DNA from: Tetrapyrgos nigripes | Lineage: Eukaryota; Basidiomycota; Agaricomycetes; Agaricales; Campanellaceae | DNA: 64,000 bases | Reading direction: 5' to 3' | NCBI GenBank assembly: GCA_013368315.1 | Contig: JAACJM010000251.1 | Location: 54,528-118,527 of the forward strand | In this document: piece after piece, positions 32,701 to 43,654 of the stretch | Layout of the letters: the number at the start of each line of letters is the position of its first letter | How positions within the stretch are numbered: position 1 is the stretch's first letter | Position numbers and translations under genes: made by a program | The notes under the pieces: generated by a model | The model's input: only the letters and a program-made list of their open reading frames with translations | The model's database searches: none | Told to the model about the DNA's origin: nothing

Positions 32701-32814
32701 CCCGTCTTCAAGGTAGCTGTCGATATCAAAGCTGACATGCTTCTGATCTGTTAAGTCAAGACCGTGTAGCCAATCTACACAAAGCAGTGGTGTCGGAGAC
32801 AGTAGCACCTGCAA
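29771..32814 (-). mobile_element. Ty3/Gypsy gag-protease remnant, interrupted
   Basis: Read leftward from about 32814: a Pro-rich N-terminus, then the Gag core (FKGEPAKLNSFLSLF, AAEWAAEYA, LKVWFGVANEQQLAKNKLEA, VTEFSQIFK), a zinc-knuckle zone (CYSCGSKDHMKQDGNH, near 30750), then aspartic protease (AMVDSGATGLFLGQSF; ILGLPWLRKMNPQIDW at the end). Reverse transcriptase and integrase are absent to the left. About 790 bp (30875-31665) of unrelated DNA splits Gag from the knuckle. In-frame stops: TAG at 31821-31819 and TGA at 30064-30062, 30046-30044 and 30004-30002. All four fit C-to-T changes (CAG or CGA). A dead element. Confidence 0.8.
30875..31665. mobile_element. Unclassified insertion splitting the Gypsy gag
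   Basis: The segment is unrelated to gag on either side and has no coding capacity. AGTACATAAAGTACAT is a local palindrome near its right end (31620). It may be a solo LTR or MITE; clean target duplication and terminal repeats were not resolved. Confidence 0.35.
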
Positions 32815-32920
32815 GGACGACCTATACTGAGGCTGCCAGTGCAGTAAGGGATCTCAACCTAATGTCACAAAGGGGCGAGCACTTAGATAGCGATAACAAG
32901 GAGCTACAGACTTGACTCGA

Positions 32921-33208
32921 CTAACAGACAGCAGTAAGTACTGGAACTGGTCCCAATGACGAAGAATGTATTAAATACCTAACAGACAGCAGTAAGTACT
33001 GGAAATACAGTGTCCATCAGTAAAGGTGAAAGAAGTAATGAAAAGAGGAATACACACCTGGTCCCAACAACGAAGAGGTCAAGATGGGGAACCAGGTGTC
33101 AGGACAGGGTTTATATATGTAAAAGTAAAGCTGTAAGGGAGGCTGTAAGGAAAGCTGTAAAGGAAGCTGTAAAGGAAGCTGTCAAGAAGCTGTATTGAAG
33201 CTGTATCA
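32921..33208. repeat. Tandem repeats in the Gypsy 5' flank
   Basis: A 25-bp unit (CTAACAGACAGCAGTAAGTA, plus CTGGA) occurs exactly at 32921-32945 and 32979-33003. At 33128-33208, seven units of 11-12 bp of the AAGCTGTAAGG type run in tandem. Confidence 0.7.
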
Positions 33209-33370
33209 GAGAAATGAAAGGTTTGGTGCGTAGCATGTGGAACAAGAGTCATATGGTATAAAGATCCGAGGATACGGAGATAAGAAGAAATAAATAGTAC
33301 CAAATATAGACATCAAGACATGTGCAGTGACCTTGATTTTGCTATTAAGTTTTGCTAATATTTCTTTCAG

Positions 33371-33567
33371 AAAAGGATGTTGGAAATTCCAGGAATAGTG
33401 GAAGACAAGAAATCCTCCAGCGCCTCAAGAACGGCAGAGGTCTCTCCACTGAAAAATTGTCTCTGGTCACCAGACGTTGTGGAAAGTGTGAAGACAACTT
33501 TCTCTACATCCACTTTCTGGAGCATGCAGAAGACTGTGGCAATATTATTGACCTCACTTCCGATTGA
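33371..33567 (+). CDS. Orphan last exon: zinc-binding motif plus SUMO-interacting motif
   Basis: The exon begins after a good acceptor (TTTCTTTCAG) and ends at 33567. It encodes LSLVTRRCGKCEDNFLYIHF, then LEHAEDCGNIIDLTSD. The CxxC-(14)-H-(4)-C spacing could bind one zinc ion. IIDLT is a textbook SUMO-interacting motif. Upstream exons are not found; the adjacent left sequence is Gypsy DNA. It is either the tail of a disrupted host gene or of an unrecognised mobile-element protein. Confidence 0.4.
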
Positions 33568-33579
33568 GAGGCTCTATCA

Positions 33580-36130
33580 CCTCATCACACCCATCCCCTT
33601 ACACACTTTCTGCAATTCTACCACCACTCTTTTAATTCCCTTTTCTTATCCTATACCCACTCCTACATTTCTATCTTATCCTCTTGCATACACCATACAC
33701 CCATACACCCATAAGCTCCTTACACTCCTTACACCCCTACTGATACCCTTTCATCTGGCTTTACAATCTTTACTATGCACATTACTACACACCATTTTGC
33801 TCCTACTCCTAGTATATACATACCTTACACACCTTTGGTCCATACACCCTGCCAATTCCATTTCATCTGGCTTTGCTATACACTCTGCCCCTAAGCACCA
33901 TTTGCAGTTGATTTGCAGCAGCATATGCACATGCTGCGAATTCTGAGTCTTTGCCTCATAGCTGTGTAGCCATGGGACATCAGGTCATGCCTCATATGGT
34001 CATGCTGACAACTGTTCGTTGATTGCTTTCAATGAACACTGTGGTTCGAGTCCAGTAGAGAGAGGTTGGGGTATTTATAGGGGCAGGCTGACAAAGTCTG
34101 ACCTCTACTGCCCCCAACTCTCTTGCTATGTGCTGCAGATTGTGGCTGGGCTGATGATGAGTATCTTCCACCCTGACCATTCAGTTCCCCTATTCCTCAT
34201 CATCTTCTCTACACCTTCACTGTCATCATCATCAATTTTTTGTGTTGTGCCAAGCATCATGGGAGGCACAGCCAGTGGCTTGGATGCAAGCTGTCAAAGT
34301 CCTTGTCAACACATCAACACATCAACACCCATCCATACAACACGAATGAATGCCTCTTCACCAACACAAGTAGAGGAGATCTTGAACTGCTTTGGTGAGA
34401 TTTACATGCTTATTACAAGAATGTGCTAACTAATTTCTTTCCCTACTCCTTCCTGTCTACAACTACATGTCAGCCATACCTGCATGTCGTAAGCAATTCC
34501 CAATGCTAACACCAACCTCTTCCCAAGAGTCCAAGCCAGCCAGACCTGCTGCACACTGTACGCAACTCCCAATGCCAATGCTGATGTCTTCTGAAGAGCC
34601 TGTGCACTCGGTCAGAGTCAGTGACTGACGCAACCGATGCAACTTGGACGCAACTTGGATCTAGATATGACCAACGACATCATAGTCAGCTGACAATCAC
34701 CTCAACGACACATCCCAATGCAGCCATACCCACATGCCATATCACCACACCATACGCAACTCAACGAGTACTCGGACGACTACTACAACACTGAAACCAC
34801 ATCATCATAACCCCAACCTGTATCCATACTTGTGTTCCTACCCATCATTCATGCCAGTATCCATACCCACTCCCAAACCTGGATCCATGCTGCTCCCAAA
34901 TATACTGGACTTGGATCTGCACCAGCATCCACGCCTATCTGCATCCAATCCTCAGCTTTCATCTCTGTTTGCATTCCGTTCTTGAGGCAGACACATCTCC
35001 AACCTTCTCTCAGCACCATAGAGTCCTCCAGGCATGTGGATGCTCACAGTCAAAAATGGTTCAAATCATGTTTGCAGTCTCAGCATTGTTGGGCATGACG
35101 TGTGCTCATGCATGGATATTGTCTGTCTCCTGAACCACCATCATTAGCCAAATGAATGTACCAATGAACTCAGCCCATGACCTCCCATGCCAGCTCATCT
35201 CGCAGCTGCTGTCTACGAATCCCAACCAATGATGACATCAATGCCAACAGCAAAGCCAACTCCACACAACTCTTCCATGCAACTCTTCCACCATTGCTTC
35301 ACTCCCAGCTACCACATCTGTCCCACTTTCTCTCTCTCCACTCTACCACTGTCCTTTTTGCATCCACCATCCCACTCTAATGCTCCACCAATGCCCTTCC
35401 TTACACCTCTCCAAGAACTATGACCATCCACACCCATGCACCATTTGCGACAAGTTCCAAAACCCAAAACCAAAACCAAACTTGCTATGCAAACCCTCCC
35501 AGAATCCAACACCAATGTCAATGTCAATGCCAAATGCAAACGCAAATGCAAATGTGCTGCAGAAACCCTCCCAAAACCAAATGCCAACACCAAACCCAAA
35601 CCTGCATCCATGTCCATACCCACACTCATTGCTCACTGTTCATTCCACTGCTTTGTATGTATACCGGTATCCAAATACATTTCATGCCTTGTCTGATGAA
35701 CGCCTGTTTGAGCTCTGTTGTACCATCAGCAACTCCAAGAGCAGTCTCAAACTGCTTGTCTCCCATTTCTCCACTCCCGTTCACAAACTGTCAGTCCGTC
35801 CTCTGCCCACTTTCAATCCAGCCACCATTGTTCCTCAACCAACTCCATTGTCCTATCCTCCTCTTCATCCCAGACATCACCTGTCTTCCAGAACTAAAGG
35901 CAGCATTTCATCAGGGAGTGAACATATTGAGCTTGCTGCCGGTTACGAAGCCGATCTTGATAATCCCAAATGTGATAGCAATCGCAACACTATCAGCAAA
36001 TATCTGCCATCATTCCTCCCTCTCCTCTCAATACAACCTGTCATCCTGTTCCCAGTCTTTCTTTCTGTCCCAGTTCACCACCTGTTCCCCAGACTCCCCC
36101 AGTAAATCCTCTTCCTCAGCTTCCCACCAC
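33580..36130. other. G-poor, C-rich tract of about 2.5 kb
   Basis: The plus strand is strikingly poor in G and rich in C/A/T (CCAACACCAAACCCAAACC-like). Long plus-strand ORFs here (34019-34429, 35380-36105, 35420-36157) are low-complexity by composition and are not trusted as genes. A hexamer array of the AAATGC/AATGTC type lies at 35508-35556. Confidence 0.5.
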
Positions 36131-36139
36131 CTGGGATAC

Positions 36140-36365
36140 TGTGCCAATGCACCATGAACTTTACCAGCCATAAAGACTATGTCCTCTCTGTTGCCGTTTT
36201 GCATGATGGTCAGTGGGAGGTATCAGGATTGAAAGACTGTGGCATGCAATTCTGGGATTTGAGAACAGCGATTGTGCAGTGCATGCTACAAGGTCAATAG
36301 ACCTGAGTCCTTCAGGGAGTATCTTGGCGACGGGTAGTGGTGACTGGCAGGCATGGATATGTACG
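36140..36365 (+). pseudogene. TUP1/Groucho-like WD40 fragment
   Basis: HKDYVLSVAVLHDGQWEVSG, then QFWDLRTAIVQCMLQG, and after a frame break IDLSPSGSILATGSGDWQAW match the last WD40 blades of the Tup1 corepressor (HKDYVLSV, VSGSKDRGVQFWD, VQCMLQGHKNSVIS, LATGSGDWQARIW). The HKNSVIS part is deleted, causing the frame change. Differences from the expected motif (SKDR to LKDC, GVQ to GMQ, QAR to QAW) all fit C-to-T or G-to-A changes at CpG. A GT donor follows, so introns are retained. Only 75 codons are recognisable of a family of about 600 residues. Confidence 0.7.
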
Positions 36366-36419
36366 TGTTCCTGTTCTCTTTGTCTTTTTTATCTTGCAGT
36401 GAGCTGATGGTTCTCATGT

Positions 36420-37953
36420 TTCTACAGGGAGTTATAGCATGGTGTAACGAGTTATGATCTATGTTGATGTTTTAAAAGTAGAGCTTTGATTGTTTTCTTG
36501 TCATTCTCCTCCCTCTTCTGCTCTTTCATCTTATGTCCTCTTTGATGTCCTGCTTATGCCCTTGTACTATGGAATAAATATTGTTTATTTACTCACTCGT
36601 AGCTACTACTTTTGATCACTTTCACCACACCTTGCTTTGTGATGAAAATCTAAATGTATCTTGCCTATAATAGAATACTGGACTCTTCTCGCAGCTCATT
36701 GTTCCTTTTTGCTAGCCATTCCCAGTTTCCTGCTGACAAACATCTTGGTCTAATTATGCAGGCTCACCACCTAATGTTGAGGGCACCTCGAGATCAGGAC
36801 ATTGTTGTACTCTGAGTACATAGGTAGCAAAATCAGTCTAAGTTCCCTAGAAGTCATCAATGTCAAAGAACCTCTTCTGCAGGTGGACTGTTGCATGGCA
36901 TTTCCTTTTGCACATTGGAATGTAGAAAAACATTTTGATGCAATACAGAGCTGTGATACAAGACGAGGTATTCTCTGGGTGGTATAAGGAGTCTATGGGA
37001 TTCTGTGGACATTGTTACAGTGGAAACTTCAGGCCTGACGTGGAAGTGGCTGTACACTCATGGAAATGGACTTCAGGCCTTTTTGCGAGTTCAACTTCAT
37101 TTTGAGTTGTGATTTTTGGCAAGCCAGATCAGAAGGATTAATACTGATGAAATGTTAAATAAAAGTTATAATGTTTTGACTGGGTAGTACCGAATATGTC
37201 GCAAAATTGGGTGTGGGAGTTTCTGATGATTCTGTCATAACTTTCCGCCAGCGCCCACACCTATAGGTTAGTACCAGACTACTATATACACACAACAATG
37301 AAGATATGTATATATGTTGTCTGGATACTCACATCCCAATCAAACTAAGCAAGGTTTTGATCAAAATAGCTAGCCTAGCAAGTAGTAGTAGATACAAAGT
37401 AGATAGTTAGCCTATAGCTATGTGTTTGGCTGCCCTTCATAACAGAGATATTTTGCAAAGTGCCTAGTCAAGTTTGCAGAGGCATACAGGATCATCCAAA
37501 ACAGGTAAAGAGGTACATAAGAAATCAACTTTGATTCCCCAATAGGCCTTGTGCCTAGTGATGCTGCTTGCGCTGTGTGACTGGTCAGGATGAATATTAA
37601 TAGCAAAAAGTCTCACCTGATCTTTGTTGGTGACTATGGTTGACAAGGTGGGTCAGGACAAGATTATTTGCAGACGCTGTGCCTTGGCCCCCTTGCAGTG
37701 CACTAAAAGTTACCACAGAATCCAAACAGATCAGGAGAAATATATGGGAGAAGCATGGACTGGGCCTGGGATGCAGCTTCCTGTGTGTGACTTGTCCCCC
37801 AAATCCAGTAGGTACTAGGCTTTGCCGCCTCACTGCTCCTGCTTCTTTACTTGTTCACATGAACTCATTCCATCTCACAGCTTTAAAATAGATTGTCCAG
37901 CAAGTCATATAAGTCCCATCTGATCAGGCTTCTGTGCCTCCTTTCTTCTCATC
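36420..37953. other. Gene-poor region upstream of the TET/JBP-like gene
   Basis: Small exon-like stretches were noticed (36815-36895; 37624-37818, with CRRC and several Cys) but not recognised. It may include undetected 5' exons or the promoter of the next gene. Confidence 0.3.
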
Positions 37954-40325
37954 ATGGACGCAAGTTCTAGTACTACTCAAGCCCAAAGGGTGTCCTTAAG
38001 GCAAGCTATATCCAGAGTGACCCAAAAATTGGGAGGTCTTTCTTCTTATATTGAGAATACATACTTATCAGATTGTAGCTTTCCAATTGTCACCAGTATT
38101 GAAGATAGAACATTGAGAGTTAATATGAATTTCTTGGACTTGGCTTTAGAAAGACACCAAGATGCCATCTCTGTTGAACATCTCCCCAACTCTGATCCAG
38201 ACATCCAATTTATTCTTCAAGAATATTATAGAAAAGGAAAGTAAGTACTGTACCAAATCCTGTTTCCTTTACATTGAGGCTAAGAATAATTCATAGCAGA
38301 AGCTACAGCAGAGTATCAAAAACAGTAAATTGTGAATGCTATCACTCATTTATTTTATATACATTTCTTTCTTCATCTTCAAGGCCTCGATCTGACTCAA
38401 ATGCAAGTGCTAATGATGAAAATCCAACAAAAATCCAGCGAGTTTATTCTCCAACTTCTGAACCATCCTTCACTCCATACCATTCTGAACCAGACCCCAA
38501 CACTCCTTGTGATTCCAGACCAGTCACTCCTTACAGTTCTGAACCAGTAACACCATACCAGTCAGATGATGAAGTATCAGAGGATCAAAAGAAGAGTGAA
38601 GTATCAGAGAATCCAAAGAAGGGTAGGACAGGGTGTAAGAGGGGCAAAGGGCAAGGAAGAAAGGGTAAAAAGGCTAAGGATACCAAGGCTGAGAAGGGGA
38701 AAGAGGTAGACCCAGGAGAGAAGGGAGGTCTGAATATGCCAGTTACTCATTATCATACTAGGTAAGCAGTATCACTCCTCAGATTCTCATTTTTCTATAC
38801 TCAGTTTTTCCTCTTCAAATTTTAGGTATGATGAGAAGGCTCCTGCTCACCTTTGACAATTTAGAGATGCTTCAAATCTGACAGAGGTCGAGGGAAGGAC
38901 TTGAAAACAGCAAAGGGATAAGAATCGCAAGAAAGCAATCTGTGATTCAATTGTTTTTGACAACATCACCTACTATGAAGCTGAGGGAGAGGCTTTCAAT
39001 GTCAAGAATCTTCCTCTAACTACCACTGGATGGCAAGGTAGAAACACTCCAGCCAAAATCTGCCAACTGCTGTCATCAAGTCTAGAGGATGGGTCACTAT
39101 CTCAGTTATTGGGAGATATCCAATTGATAAATTATGTCCAGTCAGTATTCTTTCAAGCTTTTATGTCAGATTATCTCAAAGTAGGTTTTTTCTGAGATCA
39201 AAGCACTGGAATTGTGGACACTGATGGCAGTCATCTCACACCAAATATATCTAAAATTCTTCCTGAGGTTATTGAAACTGTGCAGCAAATGGTAAATTCC
39301 ACCAAACATCCATTCAATGAAGGAGCTATGAAGAAGAATACCAGAGGTCTTCACTGGTTCACCAATCATGGTATAGACAGAAACAGTAAAAAAGTAAGTG
39401 ATTAATGGCTCAAGTTTTTTCTTGCCTTTTCACAGGATTATAGGTGCCATCTTTCAGTGCATTTGAAAAAAGTAATCCAATCATTCCCAGTTTTTTGAGA
39501 AAGATGCCTGTTTCACAAGTCTAACGTGAGTGATCAGAAGATTATTGGTGGCAGATATATTTCAAACCCTTAAAAGTAACTATGCCTGCAAATTGTTGGA
39601 GAGAGCCTTTTCCCAGGTAGCCAAAAGGTATAAAGAGGCTGCTGAAAGGAACTCAAAACTGTTTCCTGGACTCCCTCTCCCACAATATGGTCTATTTTAC
39701 AACTTTTGTGTAAATGCCCCTAGAGTGGGAGTACCAAGGGTGTTCTGTACTCCTCATGTAGATTTCAAGAACATTGGTTTAGGAATTTGTATTGTCTTTG
39801 TCTATGGTAAGTATACCTATAAGCAAATTTCTGATTTCATAACTCACAAAAATTTGATCAATATAACAGGCCATTTCAACCATAAGGAAAAATGCTGGTT
39901 GGCTTTGTGGGAGGCTGGGGTTGCTATGGAATTGCCACCAGGTGTATTCTTGCTTTATCCTTCCGCTTTGTTTCTCCACTTCAATGTGGACTTGGAAGGT
40001 GAATTATACTCAAATTACTTTGTTAACCAACCAATCTTTTTCAGACCTTCCTCTCTATGTCACTCAGTCAGGTGCCAAACCTACACCTGCTAACACTCAG
40101 CCTTTAAACTGTTTCTGTGGCAAAGATCAAGCTACACATTCGGCTGACAAGAACTGGTTGGATGCATCAGGAAGGGGTTCTATTGTTTGGTTTTCTCAGG
40201 CAACAATGTTTTCCTCTGCAGAGCTGGGATATAACACTATCAAAGAAGCTGAAGAATCAGGAGCTCAGGAATGGCTGGAAAAGGATATTTACACAGAAAT
40301 GAGGCAGCTTGCAGTTGAAGATTGA
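37954..40325 (+). pseudogene. TET/JBP-like 2-oxoglutarate-Fe(II) dioxygenase, decayed
   Basis: Exon 1 (37954-38242) begins MDASSSTTQAQRVSLRQAIS. Exon 2 (38385-38760) is Ser/Pro-rich, then very basic (KRGKGQGRKGKKAK). Exon 3 (38826-39393) is open except for TGA at 38854, 38902 and 39193, all in one frame and all where Arg (CGA) would fit. The catalytic exons carry CTPHVDFKNIGLGI (HxD), then CWLALWEAGVAMELPPGVFL and LYPSALFLHFNVD (distal His), then GRGSIVWFSQATMF (2OG-binding Arg region). These follow the order of fungal TET/JBP proteins, which oxidise 5-methylcytosine and are known to be associated with KDZ transposons. Family assignment is by motif. Iron ligands are intact but the upstream stops predict no full-length protein. 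Confidence 0.7.
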
Positions 40326-40400
40326 TTTCTCTTCTTTTTTTTTTTGTAAATTTAAATCAGATTCTGAAAGTTTTGGGCATTAATAAATGGAAACTTTTAG

Positions 40401-40595
40401 TTAAAATTTAATAAAAACTGATCCAGATCCAGAAGTAGATAAAGCTAATTCTTGACTAGCTGCCAAGGTTTTCTTATATTCCTTTTGTGCTTTTGCAACA
40501 GCGGCTTGGGCATGTCTAAGCTGTTCAGGACTTTGTGCCCTTTGTAGTCTGTTCTGGGTGTTCTTGAGCTTTGCCAGGGACTTTTCAAGATTCAA
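40401..40595 (-). CDS. Small coiled-coil exon
   Basis: Sixty-four codons of regular helical heptads (LAKLKNTQNRLQRAQSPEQL, then AAVAKAQKEYKKTLAAS) end in TAA. It has no ATG of its own; an AAAGTAG acceptor precedes it. It is convergent with the dioxygenase gene and could be the 3' exon of a degraded coiled-coil gene. Confidence 0.3.
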   Translation of the reverse strand: MNLEKSLAKLKNTQNRLQRAQSPEQLRHAQAAVAKAQKEYKKTLAASQELALSTSGSGSVFIKF

Positions 40596-40829
40596 GTTCT
40601 ACTTTAAAATTTTATCATCCTGTCTTTTCAGCTATAAAAATGATGTTAACAGACACTCCTCTTGAGATTGTTTGAAAATTCTCACCCCTTCTGTTTCTGC
40701 TCCTGTGTACACTGTTAAACACTATATTAGGATTGGATCTGATTCTTGTATGTTCATAAACCTTGGAACTTCTCTTAGGGTTAACGACTCACTCAGACCC
40801 GCTACACATCGTTTCGACTTCATCCTTGC

Positions 40830-42380
40830 TAAGACGAGTTTTCAACCATTCTCCATGGTGGTTGACTCATGCAGTGTTATGCTGTTGACCTTTGGGCCAG
40901 TGCAGACCAGAACTGCCTCAATTACCTCAGCAACAACCAAGACAAGCTGCGTGCTGCTCTGTATCAGGGGTTAGAGGATGCATTGGACAGAGATGCAGAT
41001 TTGAACAGTATTGGGCAGCAAGTCATTCTTCCTTCATCATATATTGGTGGACCGAGGCACATGCATCTACGCTATCAGGATGCCATGGCAATTGCACAGT
41101 ACTTCAAGAAGGTGGGCCTTTTCATAACAATGACCACAGATCTGACATGGCTGGAGATCAAACAGGAGCTTTACCCAGGACAGATGCCGCTGGACTGCCC
41201 TGATCTGGTCACCCGTGTATTCAAGCTGAAGAGGGACTCACTACTGCAGGATATAAAGCAGGTATTTGGACCCATATTAGCCTATATCTACACCATTGAA
41301 TTCCAAAAGCGTGGCCTACCCCATATGCATCTCCTCATTAGCCATTTGGGCTCAGTGGCCTGATCCTGAAAAGGAGCCAGAGCTATTCAATGTCATAAAA
41401 AAGTGCATGGTCCATGGTCCATGTGGTGCCTTGAATCCACTCACTCCATGCATGGAAAATGGCAAATGCACCAAGGGATTTCCAAAACCTTTCTGGTCAC
41501 ATACGAGCATGGATGAGGAAGGCTATCCTCTCTACTACAGGCCAGACGATCAATGGGAGTATAAAGTTGGACAGCACAGGTTGGATAACTGTTGGATTGT
41601 CCCCTACAACCCTTACCGCTCAGTGAAGTACAGCTGCCATATCAATGTCGAGTGTGCAACATCTTTCAAGACAGTCAAATGCACAGTCAAGTACATTAAC
41701 AAGGGGCCTGACCGTGGTACATTGGCACTTCAAATCATCAACAAGATTGAGCAGTACAAAGAAGGTCACTACTTCTCTGCTTCTGAGGCAATTTGGTGCA
41801 GCTTCCACTTTGACATTCATGACCAAGAACCAAATGTGGTGCACCTTGCAATCCATTGTCCAGGTCAACATTTTGTTCGTTTCAACCTGATGAACATCCT
41901 GACATGCTTCGTCATTGCATCCATGAAGAGAGGAGCCAGCTTACAGCTTTTTTCAAAGCTAATGCAGATCCAGCTCCAAGAAACAGCACATCGGTATACG
42001 TACCAGGAGTTCCCTCAGCATTTTGTATGGAAGGAGAACAGTTAACAGTGGAAGTTATGGGAGAGGGGTTGGACATTAGGATGAATGTATTATGTCCCTC
42101 CAAATGCTGGAGAACGGTTCTACTTGCAGACCCTTCTGACTGTGGCCAAAGGTCCAAAGTCATAGGAAGATGTTCAGACTTATCGTGGGCGCACATATGA
42201 CACGTTCAGAGATGCATGTTTGGCTCGGGGTCTACTGGAGGATGATGGTGAATGGTGGCATGCATTGGAGGAAGTGTGTAGCCTTCGTCAAATGTTTGCA
42301 GTCCCCAGCAGCCTGGTCAACTCTGGGCTGAATTTTGTGATGACTTGCAATATCAACTTCATGTTATGGGCTGTCAAGGT
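40830..42380 (+). pseudogene. Helitron Rep/helicase N-terminal fragment
   Basis: Blocks in order: VDLWASADQN, VILPSSYIGGPRHMHLRYQD, LFITMTTDLTW, YIYTIEFQKRGLPHMHLLI (the HUH motif is PHMH), then in the next frame DPEKEPELFNVIKKCMVHGP, CGALNPLTPCMENGKC, PYNPYRSVKYSCHINVE and GPDRGTLAL. The Helitron Rep YxxxY region, expected as KYIHKYIYKG-like, reads KCTVKYINKG, so the first Tyr is Cys. A further block (ACLARGLLEDDGEWWHAL) precedes where helicase would start, but sequence ends at 42380 against an LTR. At least two frameshifts and no helicase motifs: a dead 5' fragment. Confidence 0.8.
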
Positions 42381-42877
42381 TGTCGATATACTCAATAGCC
42401 ACCCAAGTCACACAATACGAGAAGACGAGTTGCAAGTGAATAGAGAGAGAGAGATATGGAGTAATAAGCAGACTAGGCTCTACACTGCGTAGTAATAGTA
42501 CGGAGCGGAGACGAAGTGAATGAACTGAGGGATAGGTTACAGAGATAGTAGGTATATAAGTAATATGTGAACAGATGGGAAGAAGTAGGTAATAATAAAC
42601 GGTATCATGTGGAAATGTCATGGATGAGAAAATAGTAAGTTAAATATGGATAGATGAAGGTACTGGATCATAAAGAATGATTGACAGTGAGAATGTCCGT
42701 GGAGATAGAAAGCGGAGGAGATAAGTATGTGAGTCATAGATCTGGGAAGACGGTAACTGTAGACGATGATGGGAAACAGTTGATGTTTATGGGGTTAAAA
42801 GTGGATAGAGCGGGAAATGAATAGTAAAAGGAAAAGAATAGGAAAGAAATGAATAGGTGTGGGTGCGATTCGTGACA
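42381..42877 (-). mobile_element. Gypsy LTR (3' LTR, minus orientation)
   Basis: On the minus strand the segment starts TGTCACGAATCGCACCC and ends ATATCGACA, the expected TG...CA ends, 497 bp. It is preceded by a purine tract (AAAAAGGGGGTAT) that looks like the polypurine tract. It cuts straight into the Helitron fragment on its left. A matching 5' LTR was not found. Confidence 0.65.
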
Positions 42878-42888
42878 ATACCCCCTTT

Positions 42889-43395
42889 TTAAGACGAGCT
42901 TTCACCGGAGCTCGGGAGCCAATCCGTCCAGTGTTTCGTCCATTGTTCGCAGAGTCGTTTGTCCAGCTCCCACTGTTCTGGCCAATTGTTGGGTAATTCG
43001 TTGGGTTCCGCCCATCCGTCCCCCCATCTGGTGATGTTGGTCATTGCTCCCCAGCTTGGCCCATCCCATCCGTCGTTGTCGTCGTTATCCTGTAGGATGA
43101 TGTGTGCACCCCATACGCTGCTATTTCCCCATCCAAGGTTTCCTCTATGCTCTGCTCGTAGGGATGTTCGATGCACTACACATGTCGCCCTGTGTCCTCT
43201 ACCCAGTCTACACCGCCCTGGTCCATCTTCTCCTCCCCATGTGCAACGTTTGCACCCGTTATGTGGTCCTTGGTGTTGTTTTGAGAGTCGACATTGACGA
43301 CCTGAGCGTCGTCCGTATGTGCAATGTCCTCTGTTGGTTGGACATGTGAGGTATGTGTCCTGAGCAGTGGAGACAGTGGTGGAAGTAGTTGACAT
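42889..43395 (-). CDS. Cys/His/Trp-rich ORF in a Gypsy-like element
   Basis: From ATG 43395: Thr/Ser-rich start (MSTTSTTVSTAQ), then CPTNRGHCTYGRRSGRQCRL, SKQHQGPHNGCKRC, GRCRLGRGHRATCVVHR and a Trp-rich acidic end (WPEQWELDKRLCEQW, HWTDWLPSSG). Two near copies of a G(R)xCRLxxxHxxxH/C unit suggest paired zinc sites. No homologue is recognised. It lies between a polypurine-tract-like LTR boundary on each side, where some Gypsy elements carry an extra ORF. A TATA-like AACTATAAAAGG at about 43478-43490 on the minus strand could drive it from an LTR promoter. Confidence 0.45.
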   Translation of the reverse strand: MSTTSTTVSTAQDTYLTCPTNRGHCTYGRRSGRQCRLSKQHQGPHNGCKRCTWGGEDGPGRCRLGRGHRATCVVHRTSLRAEHRGNLGWGNSSVWGAHIILQDNDDNDGWDGPSWGAMTNITRWGDGWAEPNELPNNWPEQWELDKRLCEQWTKHWTDWLPSSGESSS

Positions 43396-43654
43396 TGTGG
43401 TAGTGGGAGTACGAGTGATCGTGGTTTGACTGGTAGTGGTGAACTTTGTTCTGTCGTTTTCTTCCCGGTGTGGTATCCTTTTATAGTTGTTGCCAGGCGA
43501 GCAGCCAATTCGCCGTCTGCAAGTGGTTTGAAGGTAGACGCCGTACAATCTATTGGTGTTGTTAAGGCCAGGTGTCATTTAAAGGGGAAATGCGATGGAT
43601 GAATGATGACGAGTTTAGTTGTGTGGTGGAGTGGGAAGGAGGGCATAGAACAGT

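Noticed and set aside
29771..33208. A complete Gypsy element with flanking LTRs
   Set aside because: No RT, RNase H or integrase to the left and no matching pair of LTRs could be found by eye.
33377..33946. 189-codon ORF overlapping the zinc/SIM exon
   Set aside because: Another frame of the same exon gives a coherent zinc/SIM ending; this ORF runs into the low-complexity tract.
35380..36157. Long plus-strand ORFs (about 240 codons) in overlapping frames
   Set aside because: All three frames are open because the tract is G-poor; sequences are low-complexity and show no domain.
42220..42492. 90-codon ORF reading from Helitron into LTR
   Set aside because: A chimera across the Helitron/LTR junction at 42380; only the left part is real Helitron sequence.
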